Positions 24,691 to 35,811 of a stretch of 64,000 nt of DNA are shown here, one piece after another. The position numbers and the translations under genes were made by a program. Every line of letters starts with the position of its first letter. Positions within the stretch are counted from its first letter, which is position 1. The notes under the pieces were generated by a model. The model was not told where the DNA came from and searched no databases. It saw only the letters and a program-made list of their open reading frames with translations. The stretch is taken from the NCBI GenBank assembly GCA_963989385.1, contig OZ022500.1, positions 76,628,289 through 76,692,288 of the forward strand. The letters are read 5' to 3'. Source of the DNA: Ctena decussata (taxonomy: Eukaryota; Mollusca; Bivalvia; Lucinida; Lucinidae).

Positions 24691-25239
24691 TCGCAATAAA
24701 AATTCTACAGAGCTTATGTTAGTTGTTAATTAAATTAAGCGACTATAAATAAAGATTATTAAAATGGTAATCTACTATCACCTATAAGTCCATTGTCTCT
24801 CCTGTGGTATACTGCTGTCACCTATGGACCCTTTACCTGTCCCTGATGTATTCTATTGTCATCAGAATACCTGGGTCTTCCACTAAGGTACTCTGTTCTC
24901 ACCTACAGACCCTTTATCCGTCCTTGAAGTACTCTGCTGTCACATAAATGCTAAATATTTGTCCGTATGGTACTCTACTCAACCCTCTAGGTCCAGCGTC
25001 TGTCGAAGCAGCACTCCGCTATAGGATTGTGTCTGCCCGTGTCTCACTTATGTGCCCCAGTGTCTATCCCTAAGGTAAGCTCCCGTCAACAGTATCTCTC
25101 CATAAGTTACTCTGTCACTTTATAGGCCAGGTGTTTATCCCTGAGGTTCTCTACAGTCACAGGTCTACGAGCCTAGTCTCTACACGGAGGGCCTCTACTG
25201 TCACTTATAAGTCCATTACTTTATCCTGTTTCCCTGATA

Positions 25240-25534
25240 GGGCTGGGAGGGTAAATATTTTGTACCCGGGTACCCGAGTCCCTATTACCCACGGGAAGAG
25301 AATGTAAATGTAGGATTGTCTAGCTCTTATATAATACACCAAAAAGGTTTTGCATTATTACTGCAGTTGATACAAGGCGATCACACTAAACATTGCTCTA
25401 TTTGCTTTGAATTTTATTGAATGGATTTTTGTTCACTACATAGTAATAAGCATTCGGGTAACGGGTAGAAAATTTGTACCCGGGTAATTGCTTTACCCGA
25501 CCCGACCTCGGGTACCCGGGTACTCGTCCCAGCC
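25240..25534. mobile_element. Fold-back MITE with 'tacccgggtacccg' core
   Basis: 'ggctgggagggtaaatattttgtacccgggtaccc' at the left faces 'gggtacccgggtactcgtcccagcc' at the right, with a further inner copy 'cgggtagaaaatttgtacccggg'. The unit lies inside the minisatellite and has no coding content. Confidence 0.75.
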
Positions 25535-27279
25535 ATAGTCCCTTAGGCACTCTTCTGACACCCATAGACCCAGTATATACCCCTGAGGTGCACTTCTGTC
25601 AGATTTTGGGCCTGTGCTTATCCCCGAGGTCCTTTATTGTAACCTTTAGGTCTAGGATCTATGCACAGGCATAGTATTGACCCCTGGTACTCTACTATAG
25701 GACTGTTTTTGCCCGAGATTTAATCTACAGTCACCTTCATATGCCCAGTCGCAATCTCTAAGACGATGTCCTGTTATCTAGTCACACTGTCAATCTGTCT
25801 ATACTACCCATAGGGCCATAGTCTGTCCAAAAGATATTCTCTAGTTACCGGAGGTACTGGACATATTGACCCTCTGGGATACAGGACTTGTACTGGCCAC
25901 TATAGGCCCAGTGTCTATACCTGAGGCACTATCCTGTCAGTGACAGGCGCAGTGTCTATCCCTTAGATACTCTACTATCTCCAATAGGCACATTGTCTAG
26001 CTCTGCTGTGCTCTTCTGTCACCCTAGAGCATTTGTCTATTCCTGAGGTACACCACTGTACTAATAAACTCTCGTCCTTCCCTGGGGTACTCCAGAGTTA
26101 TATTTCTGAAGATTTTCTTTAGTTAAAACAATATTTTATTCAACTGTGACTTGTTATACATTCAGAGTACAATTTTGATGAAAATGATATGGTCGAAAGC
26201 TCATGGCTCATTTCCTCAGGCATAGCCAATGTATAGACACTGCGCTCAGTGCCTATCCCTGAGGTATCCTTATTTCACTAATAGATCCAGTAACTATCTA
26301 TAGCATTCTATACTGTCATCAATTCACCAAATGTCAATCCCTGAGGTTCTCTACTGTCATCCATAGGGCCAGGGTTGTACCTAAGGTACAGACCCACTGT
26401 GTGTCAATAGGTACTGTAATGTTAGCTTTGAACCCTTTGGAAATCACTAAAGTACTTTACTGCCTCCTATATGCCCTGTGCCTATCATTAAGGTACATTT
26501 ATGTCACCTATATGTCCGTTTCTCCGCGTGAGGTGAGATATTCTTTAAAACCTCCATTCCCCCTGTTTATCTCTGGTGTGCTCTACTGCCACCTCATATT
26601 GCACAGTCTATCACCGAGGTACGTTATGGTACCTACAGTCCAGGTGTCAATCAGTGAGGCTTCCTGTTGTCAACTGTAGGCCCAGTGCCTAACCCGAACC
26701 TGGGGTACTCTCATAACATCTAAAGGCCCATTGGCTATGCCTGAGGTATTCTACTGACCTATGCGCCCAGTGCCTATCCATGAGGTATCCTAATTTCATC
26801 CATAGGTCCATTAACTATCCATAACGTACTCTACTGTCATATATTTTCCAAGTGTCAATTCCTGAGGCACTCTACTATCACCTTTAGGTACCTGTACTAA
26901 GATATGTACCTAATGACCCCTCAGGAACAGGATCTGTACTGTCCACTATAGGTCCAGTTGCTTTGCCGGAGGCACTACTCTGTCAGCGATAGGCACAGTC
27001 TCTATCCTTGAGGTACTCTACTGGCCCCAATAGGCCCATTGTCTAACTCTTCAGTACTCTTCTGTAACCGCAGGAAAATTGTCTAGAGTCATCTTTAGGC
27101 CCAGTGGTATTCCTAGAGATATTCTCTATAACCTATAGTCCCCTTGTTTATCTATGATGTCCTCAACTGCCACCTAGTAGTGCACAGTCTATCCCCGAGG
27201 TGCTCTATGTTACCTTCAGTCCCAGTGTCTAGCCCAGAGGCATCCGGCCGTCAGCTGTAGGACAAGTGCCTTATCCTAA

Positions 27280-28191
27280 GGGACGAGTCATTTATTGTCA
27301 GGTGGGGGGGGGGGGGGGGGGCGGGTACATTTAGGGGGGGGTCGGATTTTTTTTGTGTGATGTACTGGGGGGTCAGAAATAAAAAAGCCATGGAGCAGGG
27401 GGGGGGGGTCATATATTATATTCGGCATATTGGGGGGGGTCAGAATTCTTCCATCAGTCTTCTTTTTTAAAAAATGTCTCAGCTTCTGGGGGGCGAAGCC
27501 CCCCAGACCCCCTATTACTTATGTTCTTGTAAACTTAAACTCAAGCTTAGAGACATAAAATTTATAGAATTGACACACAAAACTTGGGCACTTCAGATCC
27601 AAAAAAGATATTTTTTCATTAATTTGCTTGTAAGACAGTTGCGATGATATAAAATCATGTCGAGCAGATGATTTTGTTCTGGATTAAATTTAATGCCTGC
27701 ATTTGTGATATCAGCTCTCCATTTGCCTTGTCATCAGCAAAGCTATTGTGGCTTCTGGGGGCTGTGCCCCCAGACCCCCCTTCATCACTATTATTAACAG
27801 TTTTATTGAACATTCAACATCAGATTTCGGGATGGCCATATGCAGGAAGAAAAGTGCAAAATATCAAAGTATGCTGACAAAATTTACAGACCATTAAACT
27901 GCATGATTTATTAACTTGTCAAAGTAAGAAAATGTTCTTTGTGTTTCATACAGGTTGAATTAAGGTCAGCCTGACTTTAAAAAAGGTAATACAGTATGTG
28001 GGTGAAGGGTAGCTGGGGAGTTGGGATGGTGGTGGGGGGGGGGGGGGGGTCATTAACTTTTTTGTCACCTATCTGGGGGGGGGGGTCGGAAAAAAAATTC
28101 TGGTGAGACTGGTGGGGTCAGAAAAATTTTGGGGACTCGTATCAAAATGTACCCGACCCCCCCCCCCACCTGATAATAAATGACTCGTCCC
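27280..28191. mobile_element. 912-bp MITE, TAA target duplication (Harbinger-like)
   Basis: The terminal inverted repeats are 'gggacgagtcatttattgtc' / 'ataataaatgactcgtccc', extended inward by G-rich/C-rich runs ('aggtggggggg' / 'ccccccccacct'). A 3-bp TAA flanks each end (27277-27279 and 28192-28194), as in PIF/Harbinger elements. The interior holds duplicated 'ggggggtcgg' tracts and no transposase. A second, end-trimmed copy lies at 42180-43085. Confidence 0.8.
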
Positions 28192-28910
28192 TAACTTGAG
28201 GTACTCTGATAACATTTAAAGGCCCAGTGGCTATGCATGTGGTACTCTAGTGACCTATACGCCAGTGCCTATCCCTGAGGTTTCCTATTTTCACCCATGG
28301 GTCCAGTAACTAGCCATAACATACTATACTGTCATCCATTCTCCAAGGTCTCTCTAAGGTATTCTACTATCACTTTAGGTCCAGTGTCTGACCCTAGGTA
28401 CTGTAATGTCAGCTTTGAATCCTTTGGTTATCACTGAGGTACTCTACTGTCACCTATAGCCCTGTGCATATCATTGAAGTACACTTATGTCACCTATACG
28501 TCAGTTTCTCCGCGTGAGGTAACTTTCTGTCATTTATATACCAGGTATCTATCCTTTAAGTATTCCAAGAGACCGTGCGCCTATCCCTTTGGCACCCTGC
28601 TGTCACAGTGTATATATCCCTGAGTTACCATATCACCTTTAGATGCAGTGTGTATCCCCGAGGTACACCTGTCACCGATATCCCAGTGTCATTTCATGAC
28701 GTACTCATGTATCACATAAAGGGTCATTGTCTATACCTGAGATATTTATAGGCATAGGTTTTAATCCCTGAGGTGCACTACTGTTTCTTAGATCTTCTTT
28801 CTACCCCTTAGATAATCTACTCTCACCCATATGTCTTGTGAGTATCCCTAAGGTACACAGCTTTGGTCTATAGGCCCAGAGGTATTCGCCCTTCACCAGA
28901 GATACAGTAA

Positions 28911-29190
28911 AAAGGTAAAGGTAAAGGTTTCCCATAGCCTAATAGCCGTAGGGGCAGTGGGGGTGAGAGACCCACTGTTTCTTGGGCACAGCTGATGAAA
29001 GGCGGAGCCCATCCCTCTCCTTTCGCTGTCTTATCCTTCCCTGATTCGAAAAAGGTACCCATTTACTGCTTGGTTGACAGAGAGAGTTTTCCAGTCATCG
29101 TATGGCGACAGTGAGCCGCGAACTCACAACCTTATGGTGACTTTCTGCACAATAGCCGAGCCACTCTAACCACTCGGCTACCGCGCCTCT
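28911..29190 (-). mobile_element. tRNA-derived SINE, second copy of the 2441 family
   Basis: The reverse complement starts 'ggcgcggtagccgagtggtt' and ends in 'ggtttcc..cctttacctttacc' type tail, colinear with 2441-2720. The B box here ('gtgagttcgcggctcac') is better preserved. Inserted in the minisatellite; no clear target duplication seen. Confidence 0.85.
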
Positions 29191-29683
29191 CAGTGTATAT
29201 CCCTAATAAGCTTTAATGTCACCATGAGGTCCAGTCATCCCTTAGTTACACTGTTGTTATCGTAGGCACAGTGTCAATTCTTAAGGTGTTCTACTGTCAC
29301 CCTTATGCCTTGTGCATATCCCTAAGGTACACTAATGTCACCTACAGGCCCATTATCTATCTCTGAGGTACTCTTCTGTCATCTATAGATCCAGTGCCTA
29401 TCCACGAGTTACCTCAATCTTACTTTAACTCCCAGTGTTTATCCCTGAATACGCTTTTGTCAGTCATGAACCTTGTGCTCATCCCTAAGGAACTTTTCTA
29501 CCACCAATAGGCTTAGTTTGTATCCCTGTTGACCTTATATGTTACCAAAAGGCATGCGGTACTCTACTGTCGCCTTCCTCCGACCCAGTGTTTATCCTCG
29601 AGATATTCCATTGTCGCCTACGGGAACAGTGTGTATCTCTGTCTCTCATGAACTTTAATATCAATTTCAGGCTCAGTTTCTGC

Positions 29684-30230
29684 TCTCATAACATCTAAAG
29701 GCCCATTGGCTATGCCTGAGGTATTCTACTGACCTATGCGCCCAGTGCCTATCCATGAGGTATCCTAATTTCATCCATAGGTCCATTAACTATCCATAAC
29801 GTACTCTACTGTCATATATTTTCCAAGTGTCAATTCCTGGGGCTCTCTACTGTCACCTTTAGGTACCTGTACTAAGATATGTACCTACTGACCACTCAGG
29901 AGCAGGATCTGTACTGTCCACTATAGTTCCAGTTGCTTTGCCGGAGGCACTACTCTGTCAGCGATAGGCACAGTCTCTATCCTTGAGGTACTCTACTGGC
30001 CCCAATAGGCCCTTTGTCTAACTCTTCAGTACTCTTCTGTAACCGCAGGAAATTTGTCTATTCCTGAGGTGCACTACTGTTACTTATAACCCACTCCTCT
30101 TTCCCTGAGGTACTCTAGAGTCATCTTTAGGCCCAGTGGTATTCCTTAAGATATTCTCTATAACCTATAGTCCCCATGTTTATCTCTGGTGTACTCAACT
30201 GCCACCTAGTAGTGCACAGTCTATCTATGT
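29684..30230. repeat. Internal duplication of 26709-27206
   Basis: The run from 'ctctcataacatctaaaggc' to 'ctagtagtgcacagtctat' is almost identical in both places, about 2.97 kb apart. The 26.7 kb copy lacks ~58 bp present here (around 30054-30115, between two near-identical short sequences). Such identity contrasts with the strong divergence of neighbouring monomers. Confidence 0.85.
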
Positions 30231-31321
30231 CACCTATGGGCCCAGTATCTATCCCTAAGTTACTCTCTAGTTCCAGTGTCTTTCTCGTAGATGTCTGTAT
30301 GTCATTTCTGGGCCTAATATCTATCCCTTCGTTACTGTTATGCCACCAATGAGACCTGTTCCTAACCATGAGATACTCTTCTGTCACCAATTACCCGTGT
30401 ATTAATTCCGTTGGAAATTTCATGTCACCTATAGACCGGTTGTATTTCCCATAGATACGCAACTGTCACCAATATGAAATACATGTATGCATATCCCTGC
30501 TATCATTTATAGGCCCAGTACCTTTCCATGAGGTACTCTAATGTCGCCTACCGGCTCAGTGTCTATCCTTTGCGGTGCTCTTATATCACCTATGACCCCT
30601 ATGACATGGGGCACTCTACTCTCATCTTCAGACCCTGTACATATCCCCAAGGTACGCAGGTGTTTACTATACGCCAAGTATATATCCGTGACGTAGTCTG
30701 CTGTCGCCTACAAGCCCAGTGTCTATAATGGAAGGCACTAACCATCATCCGTTGCCCAGTGCCTATCCCTGAGGTACTTTGCTGTCAACCATACGTCTAG
30801 TGTCTATCCTGACTTACTCTCTTGTCACCTTAGGCCCAACATTTATCCATATTAGGTCTCGTGTCTATCCCTTTAGCATTCACTCTCACCTATAGGCAGT
30901 GTACCTATCCCTTAGATACTCTTTTGACACCTACAGGATCAGTGGTTCTCCTTGATGTCACCTATAAGCTTAGTGTCTCTACCCGAGGTACTTTTCTGTC
31001 ACTTACACCCACAGCGTCTATGCCTGAGACTGTCACATGTAGGCTCCATGCTTATCCCTGATGTACTCTATTGTCATTTATAGGCACTGTGTCTTTTCCC
31101 GAGGTACTCTGGTGTCGCCTACAGGCCATGAGTCTTTAGATGGGATATTTTCTGTCACCTACATTCTCATTTTGTATGCCTGAGACTGTCACAAGTAGGT
31201 CTAGTGTCTATCCCTGAAGTATACAACTTTCACCTAGAGACCATGGGCTCATCCCTGGGTATTCTTATATTAACAATATGCCCAGTTTCTATCCCCAAAG
31301 TGTTCTTTAATCACATATGAG

Positions 31322-31600
31322 CCTAAAGGTAAGAGTACCACCCCAGGAATAGACTTCGGCCTACAGTTGGCAGTAGACTGAAACATAGACCGACAGTGTG
31401 TTAATGGTGATAGCTGAGTACAGGTAGGACAGACAGCGGTGCCATAGTAAAAGTAGAATTCTTCAGGAACATATTACGGGCTTTTCGATAGACATGGGTC
31501 TTTAGATGACAAAGGAGAACTTAAAGCATATAGGTGATAGTACATGTAACATAGCACGGGACAGACATCGGACGCGGAGCTTAAAGGGTTGTTAGGACCT
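31322..31600. repeat. Inverted extension of the minisatellite
   Basis: From 'gtaagagtaccaccccaggaatagac' onward the units match the reverse complement of the array monomer ('agtacctcagggatagacac' and 'gggcctataggtgacagtag'). The array therefore reverses orientation near 31320 and then fades out. Confidence 0.7.
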
Positions 31601-32076
31601 TGGATAAATATACAGCTTTAAACTGTTACCTTTGGGCTGAGCATACAAAGGTAACAAACTGATGGCATGACATTCTTCGATGTACGGAATCTCTTTCGTA
31701 GCGTTCTTACATGTCACCCGCACTGGAACTGATTACAGAAAAAGTTCGTACTGAATACCAGAAATAGTCAAACTGTAGATAAGCAGACCTCCGCGTAAGT
31801 CAGTCAGAAATACTACCAGTCATGGCTGTGTGCTGTGATATGTTTCGTCTGAGAAGCCTTAGCCATCATTTTTCTAAGCTTTTGATTGTTTAGCAACACT
31901 GGCGAATGCGCACTCAGCTCTCACAATGACATATGATTGTGTATTTATTCACATTCGCTACACATTTGCTACACAATATATTGCTTTGTGCCAAACAATA
32001 TTTTATGAACACTCGTTATGTGAAATGCAGGCTCAAGTTTTAGTTCTGTCTGCAGCTTATCAATTGTTGCATCTTT

Positions 32077-33586
32077 TTGTTGCAGGATGATTGGAGGAAA
32101 AAAGCACGAAATAGACTACCGGGTCCCCTGGACGATGATGTTTACGACATGATTCTTCAGGTTTTGCAAGGGAAAATCAAAATGTCGGACATAAAAAAGA
32201 AAGACCGGAAATCGTATCATAGGAAAGCCTACAGACGTTTACAAACCGGCGCTTACAGCATTCAGAATGTCCAGAATCCTTTGGCTGGTTCGAAGGAAAT
32301 AAAACCTATACATACACAGTCTTCTAAAATAGTTGTGAAAAAGTCAGAAATCCCAGAAATGGTTAAAAAGGTATCACAACAAACAAGGGGAGAAGGAGCA
32401 AAGCAGATCAGGAAACGATTGACTGCAAACTATGCAAGTGTAAGCCAGCAACGAATCCAAAGAGAACTGAACAGAGATCCTGCTCAACAGCGTAGATACC
32501 CTTTATTTAAAAACATGGCACCCCTTCGACCTGTTAAATCATCAAATGTTATGGTTCGCAATCAGATCGACTTAGTCGACTTTAGAAATATTGCAGTAAC
32601 CATTGACGATCAAAAGTTCCAGTGGGTTTTATCTGTAATGGATCTTTATAGCCGTTTTGTTTGGCTACGCGCGCTACAAACCAAGTCATCAGATGAAGTT
32701 GCCATGAAACTGTGAGATATCTATAGCGAGTTTGGCACTCCTAAATATTTACAATCTGATGAAGGACGAGAATTTAAGGGTGCAGTTGAAAGGCTCTGCA
32801 AATCGCTGAATATTAAAATTATACACTCCAGTGCGTATCATCCCCAGTCACAGGGAAAAATAGAAAGATCTAACCGGCGGTGGAAGCAAAAAATACAAGA
32901 CGACCTTCTACGTTTGGAAGATGGCCTTTGCTGGCTAGATTTTCTCCCAAGATACCAAAAAATTTACAACGAAGCGCAACACGAAGCCCTCGGACCTTTT
33001 AGTCCCTTTGAAATTTTTTTATGGCAGGCAATCAAGAAGTGATCAGGATATCTTAGTTCTAGGTAAAGATTGTTTAGACAGCGAAGCTATTTTTGAAGTT
33101 GAGGAGAGACAGGAGAATGATCCAACCCTAAGATGGCCTAGCAGCTCTGATGACGATGCAGAGGACATAGATGATTTGATCGTCCATCTGAAGTCTATGA
33201 AGGAACTACGAAAAAAAGCAGAATCGAATTCGGAAAAAGCATCACAAGGAATGATAAAAAGGAATCTTAGAAAGAATCCACCTTCACGGTATGAAATTGG
33301 AGATGGTGTTATCGTGCAAGTGAAACGAAAAGACAATAGATTAAAAAAGGGTTCTACTAATTTAACAGTACCTAGAGTCTGTATGGGGACAATTACAGAA
33401 GTGAACTATACAAATTATAGGTACAAAGTGAGAACAGATGAGGGGAAGCATGTCTGGTGTAAAGTCAATCAGATAACATCACTCACTAAAGAAGAAGAGA
33501 ACTTTCGGCAACGGGTTCAAAATGGAAAAGCAAAATGTAGCCGTAAAGCACAGGGTTGTGCCAAAACTATGAACAAAACTGTGTGA
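32077..33586 (+). pseudogene. Ginger1-type integrase/transposase, broken by a stop and a frameshift
   Basis: This is a Gypsy-integrase-like DDE transposase of the kind annotated in invertebrates as 'KRAB-A domain-containing protein 2-like'. Order: basic N-terminal region; zinc-binding-type segment around 'TRGEGAKQIRKRL' (residues ~103-115); rve core with 'NQIDLVDF' (first Asp, ~165-168), 'LQSDEGREF' (second Asp, ~32757) and 'QSQGKIERSNR' (Glu, ~32862); then the GPY/F-like tail 'RYEIGDGVIVQVKRK' ... 'HVWCKVNQITSLTKEE'. An in-frame TGA at 32713 splits the core, and one extra T in a T7 run (33014-33020) shifts the frame. The open frame starts without ATG, just upstream of a good acceptor ('tctttttgttgcag', ends 32085), so the true start is probably in an upstream exon. 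The flanking TIRs of a Ginger element were not identified. Confidence 0.8.
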
Positions 33587-34761
33587 ACAAAATGAGCCGA
33601 ATGTGTTGTTTTGGTGTTGGAGACAAGCCGTGTTTCTTTCATTTATCTACACTCTCATCACCATCGGATCTCAATTTTTTGCTACGAATGAAAACTATGG
33701 AAAAAAAGAAACTGTCTTCCGGCTCTGACTATGACAATTTAATAAGAAATGCTTTGGAGTTTGGACTAATAGAACGAGGCACGACACCAGCGGACGGTAA
33801 TTGCATGTTCCATTGTCTGTCTGCTCAGCTGTCAGAAATACTTCATCGAAGGATCTCGCACTCAGATGTAAGAAAAGACTGTGTAAACTTTTTAAGAGAA
33901 AATCCCCGAACTACAGATGGAACGCCTTTGTCCAACTTTGTGATAGGCAATAATCTAGAATCTTACCTTGTCAACATGGAAAATGGAGCTTGGGGTGACA
34001 ATCTGATGATGTTCGCCGCCAGTCATGTTTATGGTGTAGGAATAATGGTAGACTCGAGCCTCGGCGACAGGGCAACACAGTTCATTCATCGTACGAGCGT
34101 TGAAATGACAACAGAAGAATCAGCAAGAGACATGATACTTCTCGGACATTTGGCAGAGAGCCATTATATTTCTTTAGAGCCTCTTCAGAGACTGGATTAT
34201 CAATCGGATTCCGAAGGTGAAAATTCTCGACAAGAATTCACTGCAGAGTCGATATTGGCAGAAAGCTCAGAGCCTTTATCAATGCACACCCGTAATGTAC
34301 ATAATGATGTGACTCGCTCGAGTTACAACATCGATCTGTCCGAAATAGAAGAAGAAATCAGAAATTCCATTATCAGTGAAACGTCAGAAAATGAAGACGA
34401 CAACACCATTAATCATTTCAGAGATATCAGACAAGAAGGCACTATTCCAGTTTGCATTGATAATGCTCAAGTGATCATGTTTCTAACGTATATGGAGTCA
34501 AAAGGGAGACAATACAAGCATTTTAACAGTGCTTATGGGTCGTTTGTTTGTGTACCTGAAGAGGACATGGCTACATTTGACGAAAAATCGTTATACATGG
34601 AGGCTGGCAAAACATATCGACTCGACTCGAAACCGTTTCGTTTCTGGTTAGCAAATGTGTGCCCAAACGAAAGACGGGTTAATATGACATTCAACAACCA
34701 CGACGTGGTTGAAATTCCTGCCGATATTGTGGAGTCTTTGACACATGGTACGATCAATTAA
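33556..34761 (+). CDS. OTU-family cysteine protease, C-terminal part of the Ginger1 element
   Basis: A 401-codon frame overlaps the end of the integrase frame by about 30 bp in a different register. Residues 78-88 'PADGNCMFHCL' are the OTU catalytic block (Asp80, Cys83). 'WGDNLMMFAASHVYGVGIMV' (~146-165) is the central motif, and 'ESHYISLEPL' supplies the catalytic His (~203). All three key residues are present. After ~210 comes an acidic linker and a ~110-residue C-terminal region with no family I can name. In Ginger1 transposons an OTU-like or Ulp1-like protease domain follows the integrase in the same protein. Here a frameshift near 33555 or a lost intron separates them. It probably processes ubiquitin-like modifiers. 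The first 45 residues are likely read-through of integrase-frame sequence, so a start at Met45 or Met48 is possible. Confidence 0.8.
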   Translation: MCQNYEQNCVNKMSRMCCFGVGDKPCFFHLSTLSSPSDLNFLLRMKTMEKKKLSSGSDYDNLIRNALEFGLIERGTTPADGNCMFHCLSAQLSEILHRRISHSDVRKDCVNFLRENPRTTDGTPLSNFVIGNNLESYLVNMENGAWGDNLMMFAASHVYGVGIMVDSSLGDRATQFIHRTSVEMTTEESARDMILLGHLAESHYISLEPLQRLDYQSDSEGENSRQEFTAESILAESSEPLSMHTRNVHNDVTRSSYNIDLSEIEEEIRNSIISETSENEDDNTINHFRDIRQEGTIPVCIDNAQVIMFLTYMESKGRQYKHFNSAYGSFVCVPEEDMATFDEKSLYMEAGKTYRLDSKPFRFWLANVCPNERRVNMTFNNHDVVEIPADIVESLTHGTIN

Positions 34762-34884
34762 GACTGAGAATAAGTCTCGCGTTGAATCAGTGATAATTTA
34801 TAAACCGAGCTTTATGCCAGAGATACTAAGTAACTTGTAACCTTATATGTAAATTAGATCTCTGAGCATTCAAGGGCACCATGA

Positions 34885-35810
34885 TCATTGAAATCACTTT
34901 GTTACAAATATCAAAAAAACTAGTGAATTCACTGTATACTTTAGAATTCACAATTCATAGTTTTCTAACATGGAAAATATATACTATTCAGTGTTTACAC
35001 TTCAAAGGTCCTATCCCATACTTCAAACTTCATATAAACAGTTTATTCTACAAAATTAATAGTTCACAGTTCATGCGTCACATAAGCAGTTCAGAGTCGA
35101 TATCATGTCACCTTTCATAGTTTACACATCTCATTTTATATTTTACAGTTCATAGTTCATACTTCATACTGCACATAAGCTCAAAGTTTATACGTCACTG
35201 TCTACATTATAATACATGCATTCGTCACAATTTTGACCTAAGAACTATGAAGTGTTGACTTTTAGAAGAACTGCAAAATATAAACAGCGACGTATGGACG
35301 ATGAAAAAAGCAGTATGAAAAAGTCTGAATTATAAAATGCAAAGTATAAGCTCTGAACTGTAAAGAGTGAAGCGAAAACGATGAACTTTGAAATGTAAAC
35401 TTAGAAGTGTAAACTGTTACCTCAAAAGTATGAATTCTGAAAATCACGTATGAATGTGAACTAAGAACTGTGAACTACAAGGTGTCAATATTGCACTGCG
35501 GTGTATGAATTGTATAACATGGACTTTGAAGAATAAGCTGTGAAATGTAAGTGATGAACTCTGAAGTGAGAAACTTGAATCGTTAAGTATGAAGTGTTAA
35601 CTGTCAACAATGAACTATGAACTATGAACTTTGTAGTCTCAGTTGCAGTATGAAGTATTAGCTCTGAATTATGAAAATGAATGTCTTAAATAACTTTTTA
35701 TCCCTTTAAAGAATTACGGAAATAAACTTTGAACTGTGAGCTATAAACTGTGCATTGTGAATTATTCAGTCATGTTGAAAGCTATATGTGTGGCCTCTGA
35801 ATCGTAAAGC
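34885..35810. repeat. Degenerate 'tgaactatgaac' array with an internal inversion
   Basis: Left of ~35225 the units read 'ttcatagttcatacttca'; right of ~35235 they read 'gaactatgaagtgttgac', i.e. the reverse complement. The tract is thus a palindromic, highly degenerate simple array of ~6-13 bp units. It resumes after the LINE at 37896-37930 ('gaattaaactttgaagtgtg'). Confidence 0.7.
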
Positions 35811-35811
35811 A

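Larger units (their letters stand above)
24769..31320. repeat. 6.5 kb minisatellite, ~40 bp monomer
   Basis: Hundreds of bases of degenerate tandem units approximate 'tactctactgtcacctatag' + 'gcccagtgtctatccctgag'. Units vary from about 36 to 45 bp and are strongly diverged. The array is interrupted by elements at 25240-25534, ~26105-26230, 27280-28191 and 28911-29190. It contains a large internal duplication (26709-27206 copied at 29684-30230). Open frames within it are by-products of the period. Confidence 0.9.

Noticed and set aside
24769..31320. Regular repeats resembling a CRISPR array
   Set aside because: Units are contiguous and degenerate, with no unique spacers; the genome is eukaryotic.
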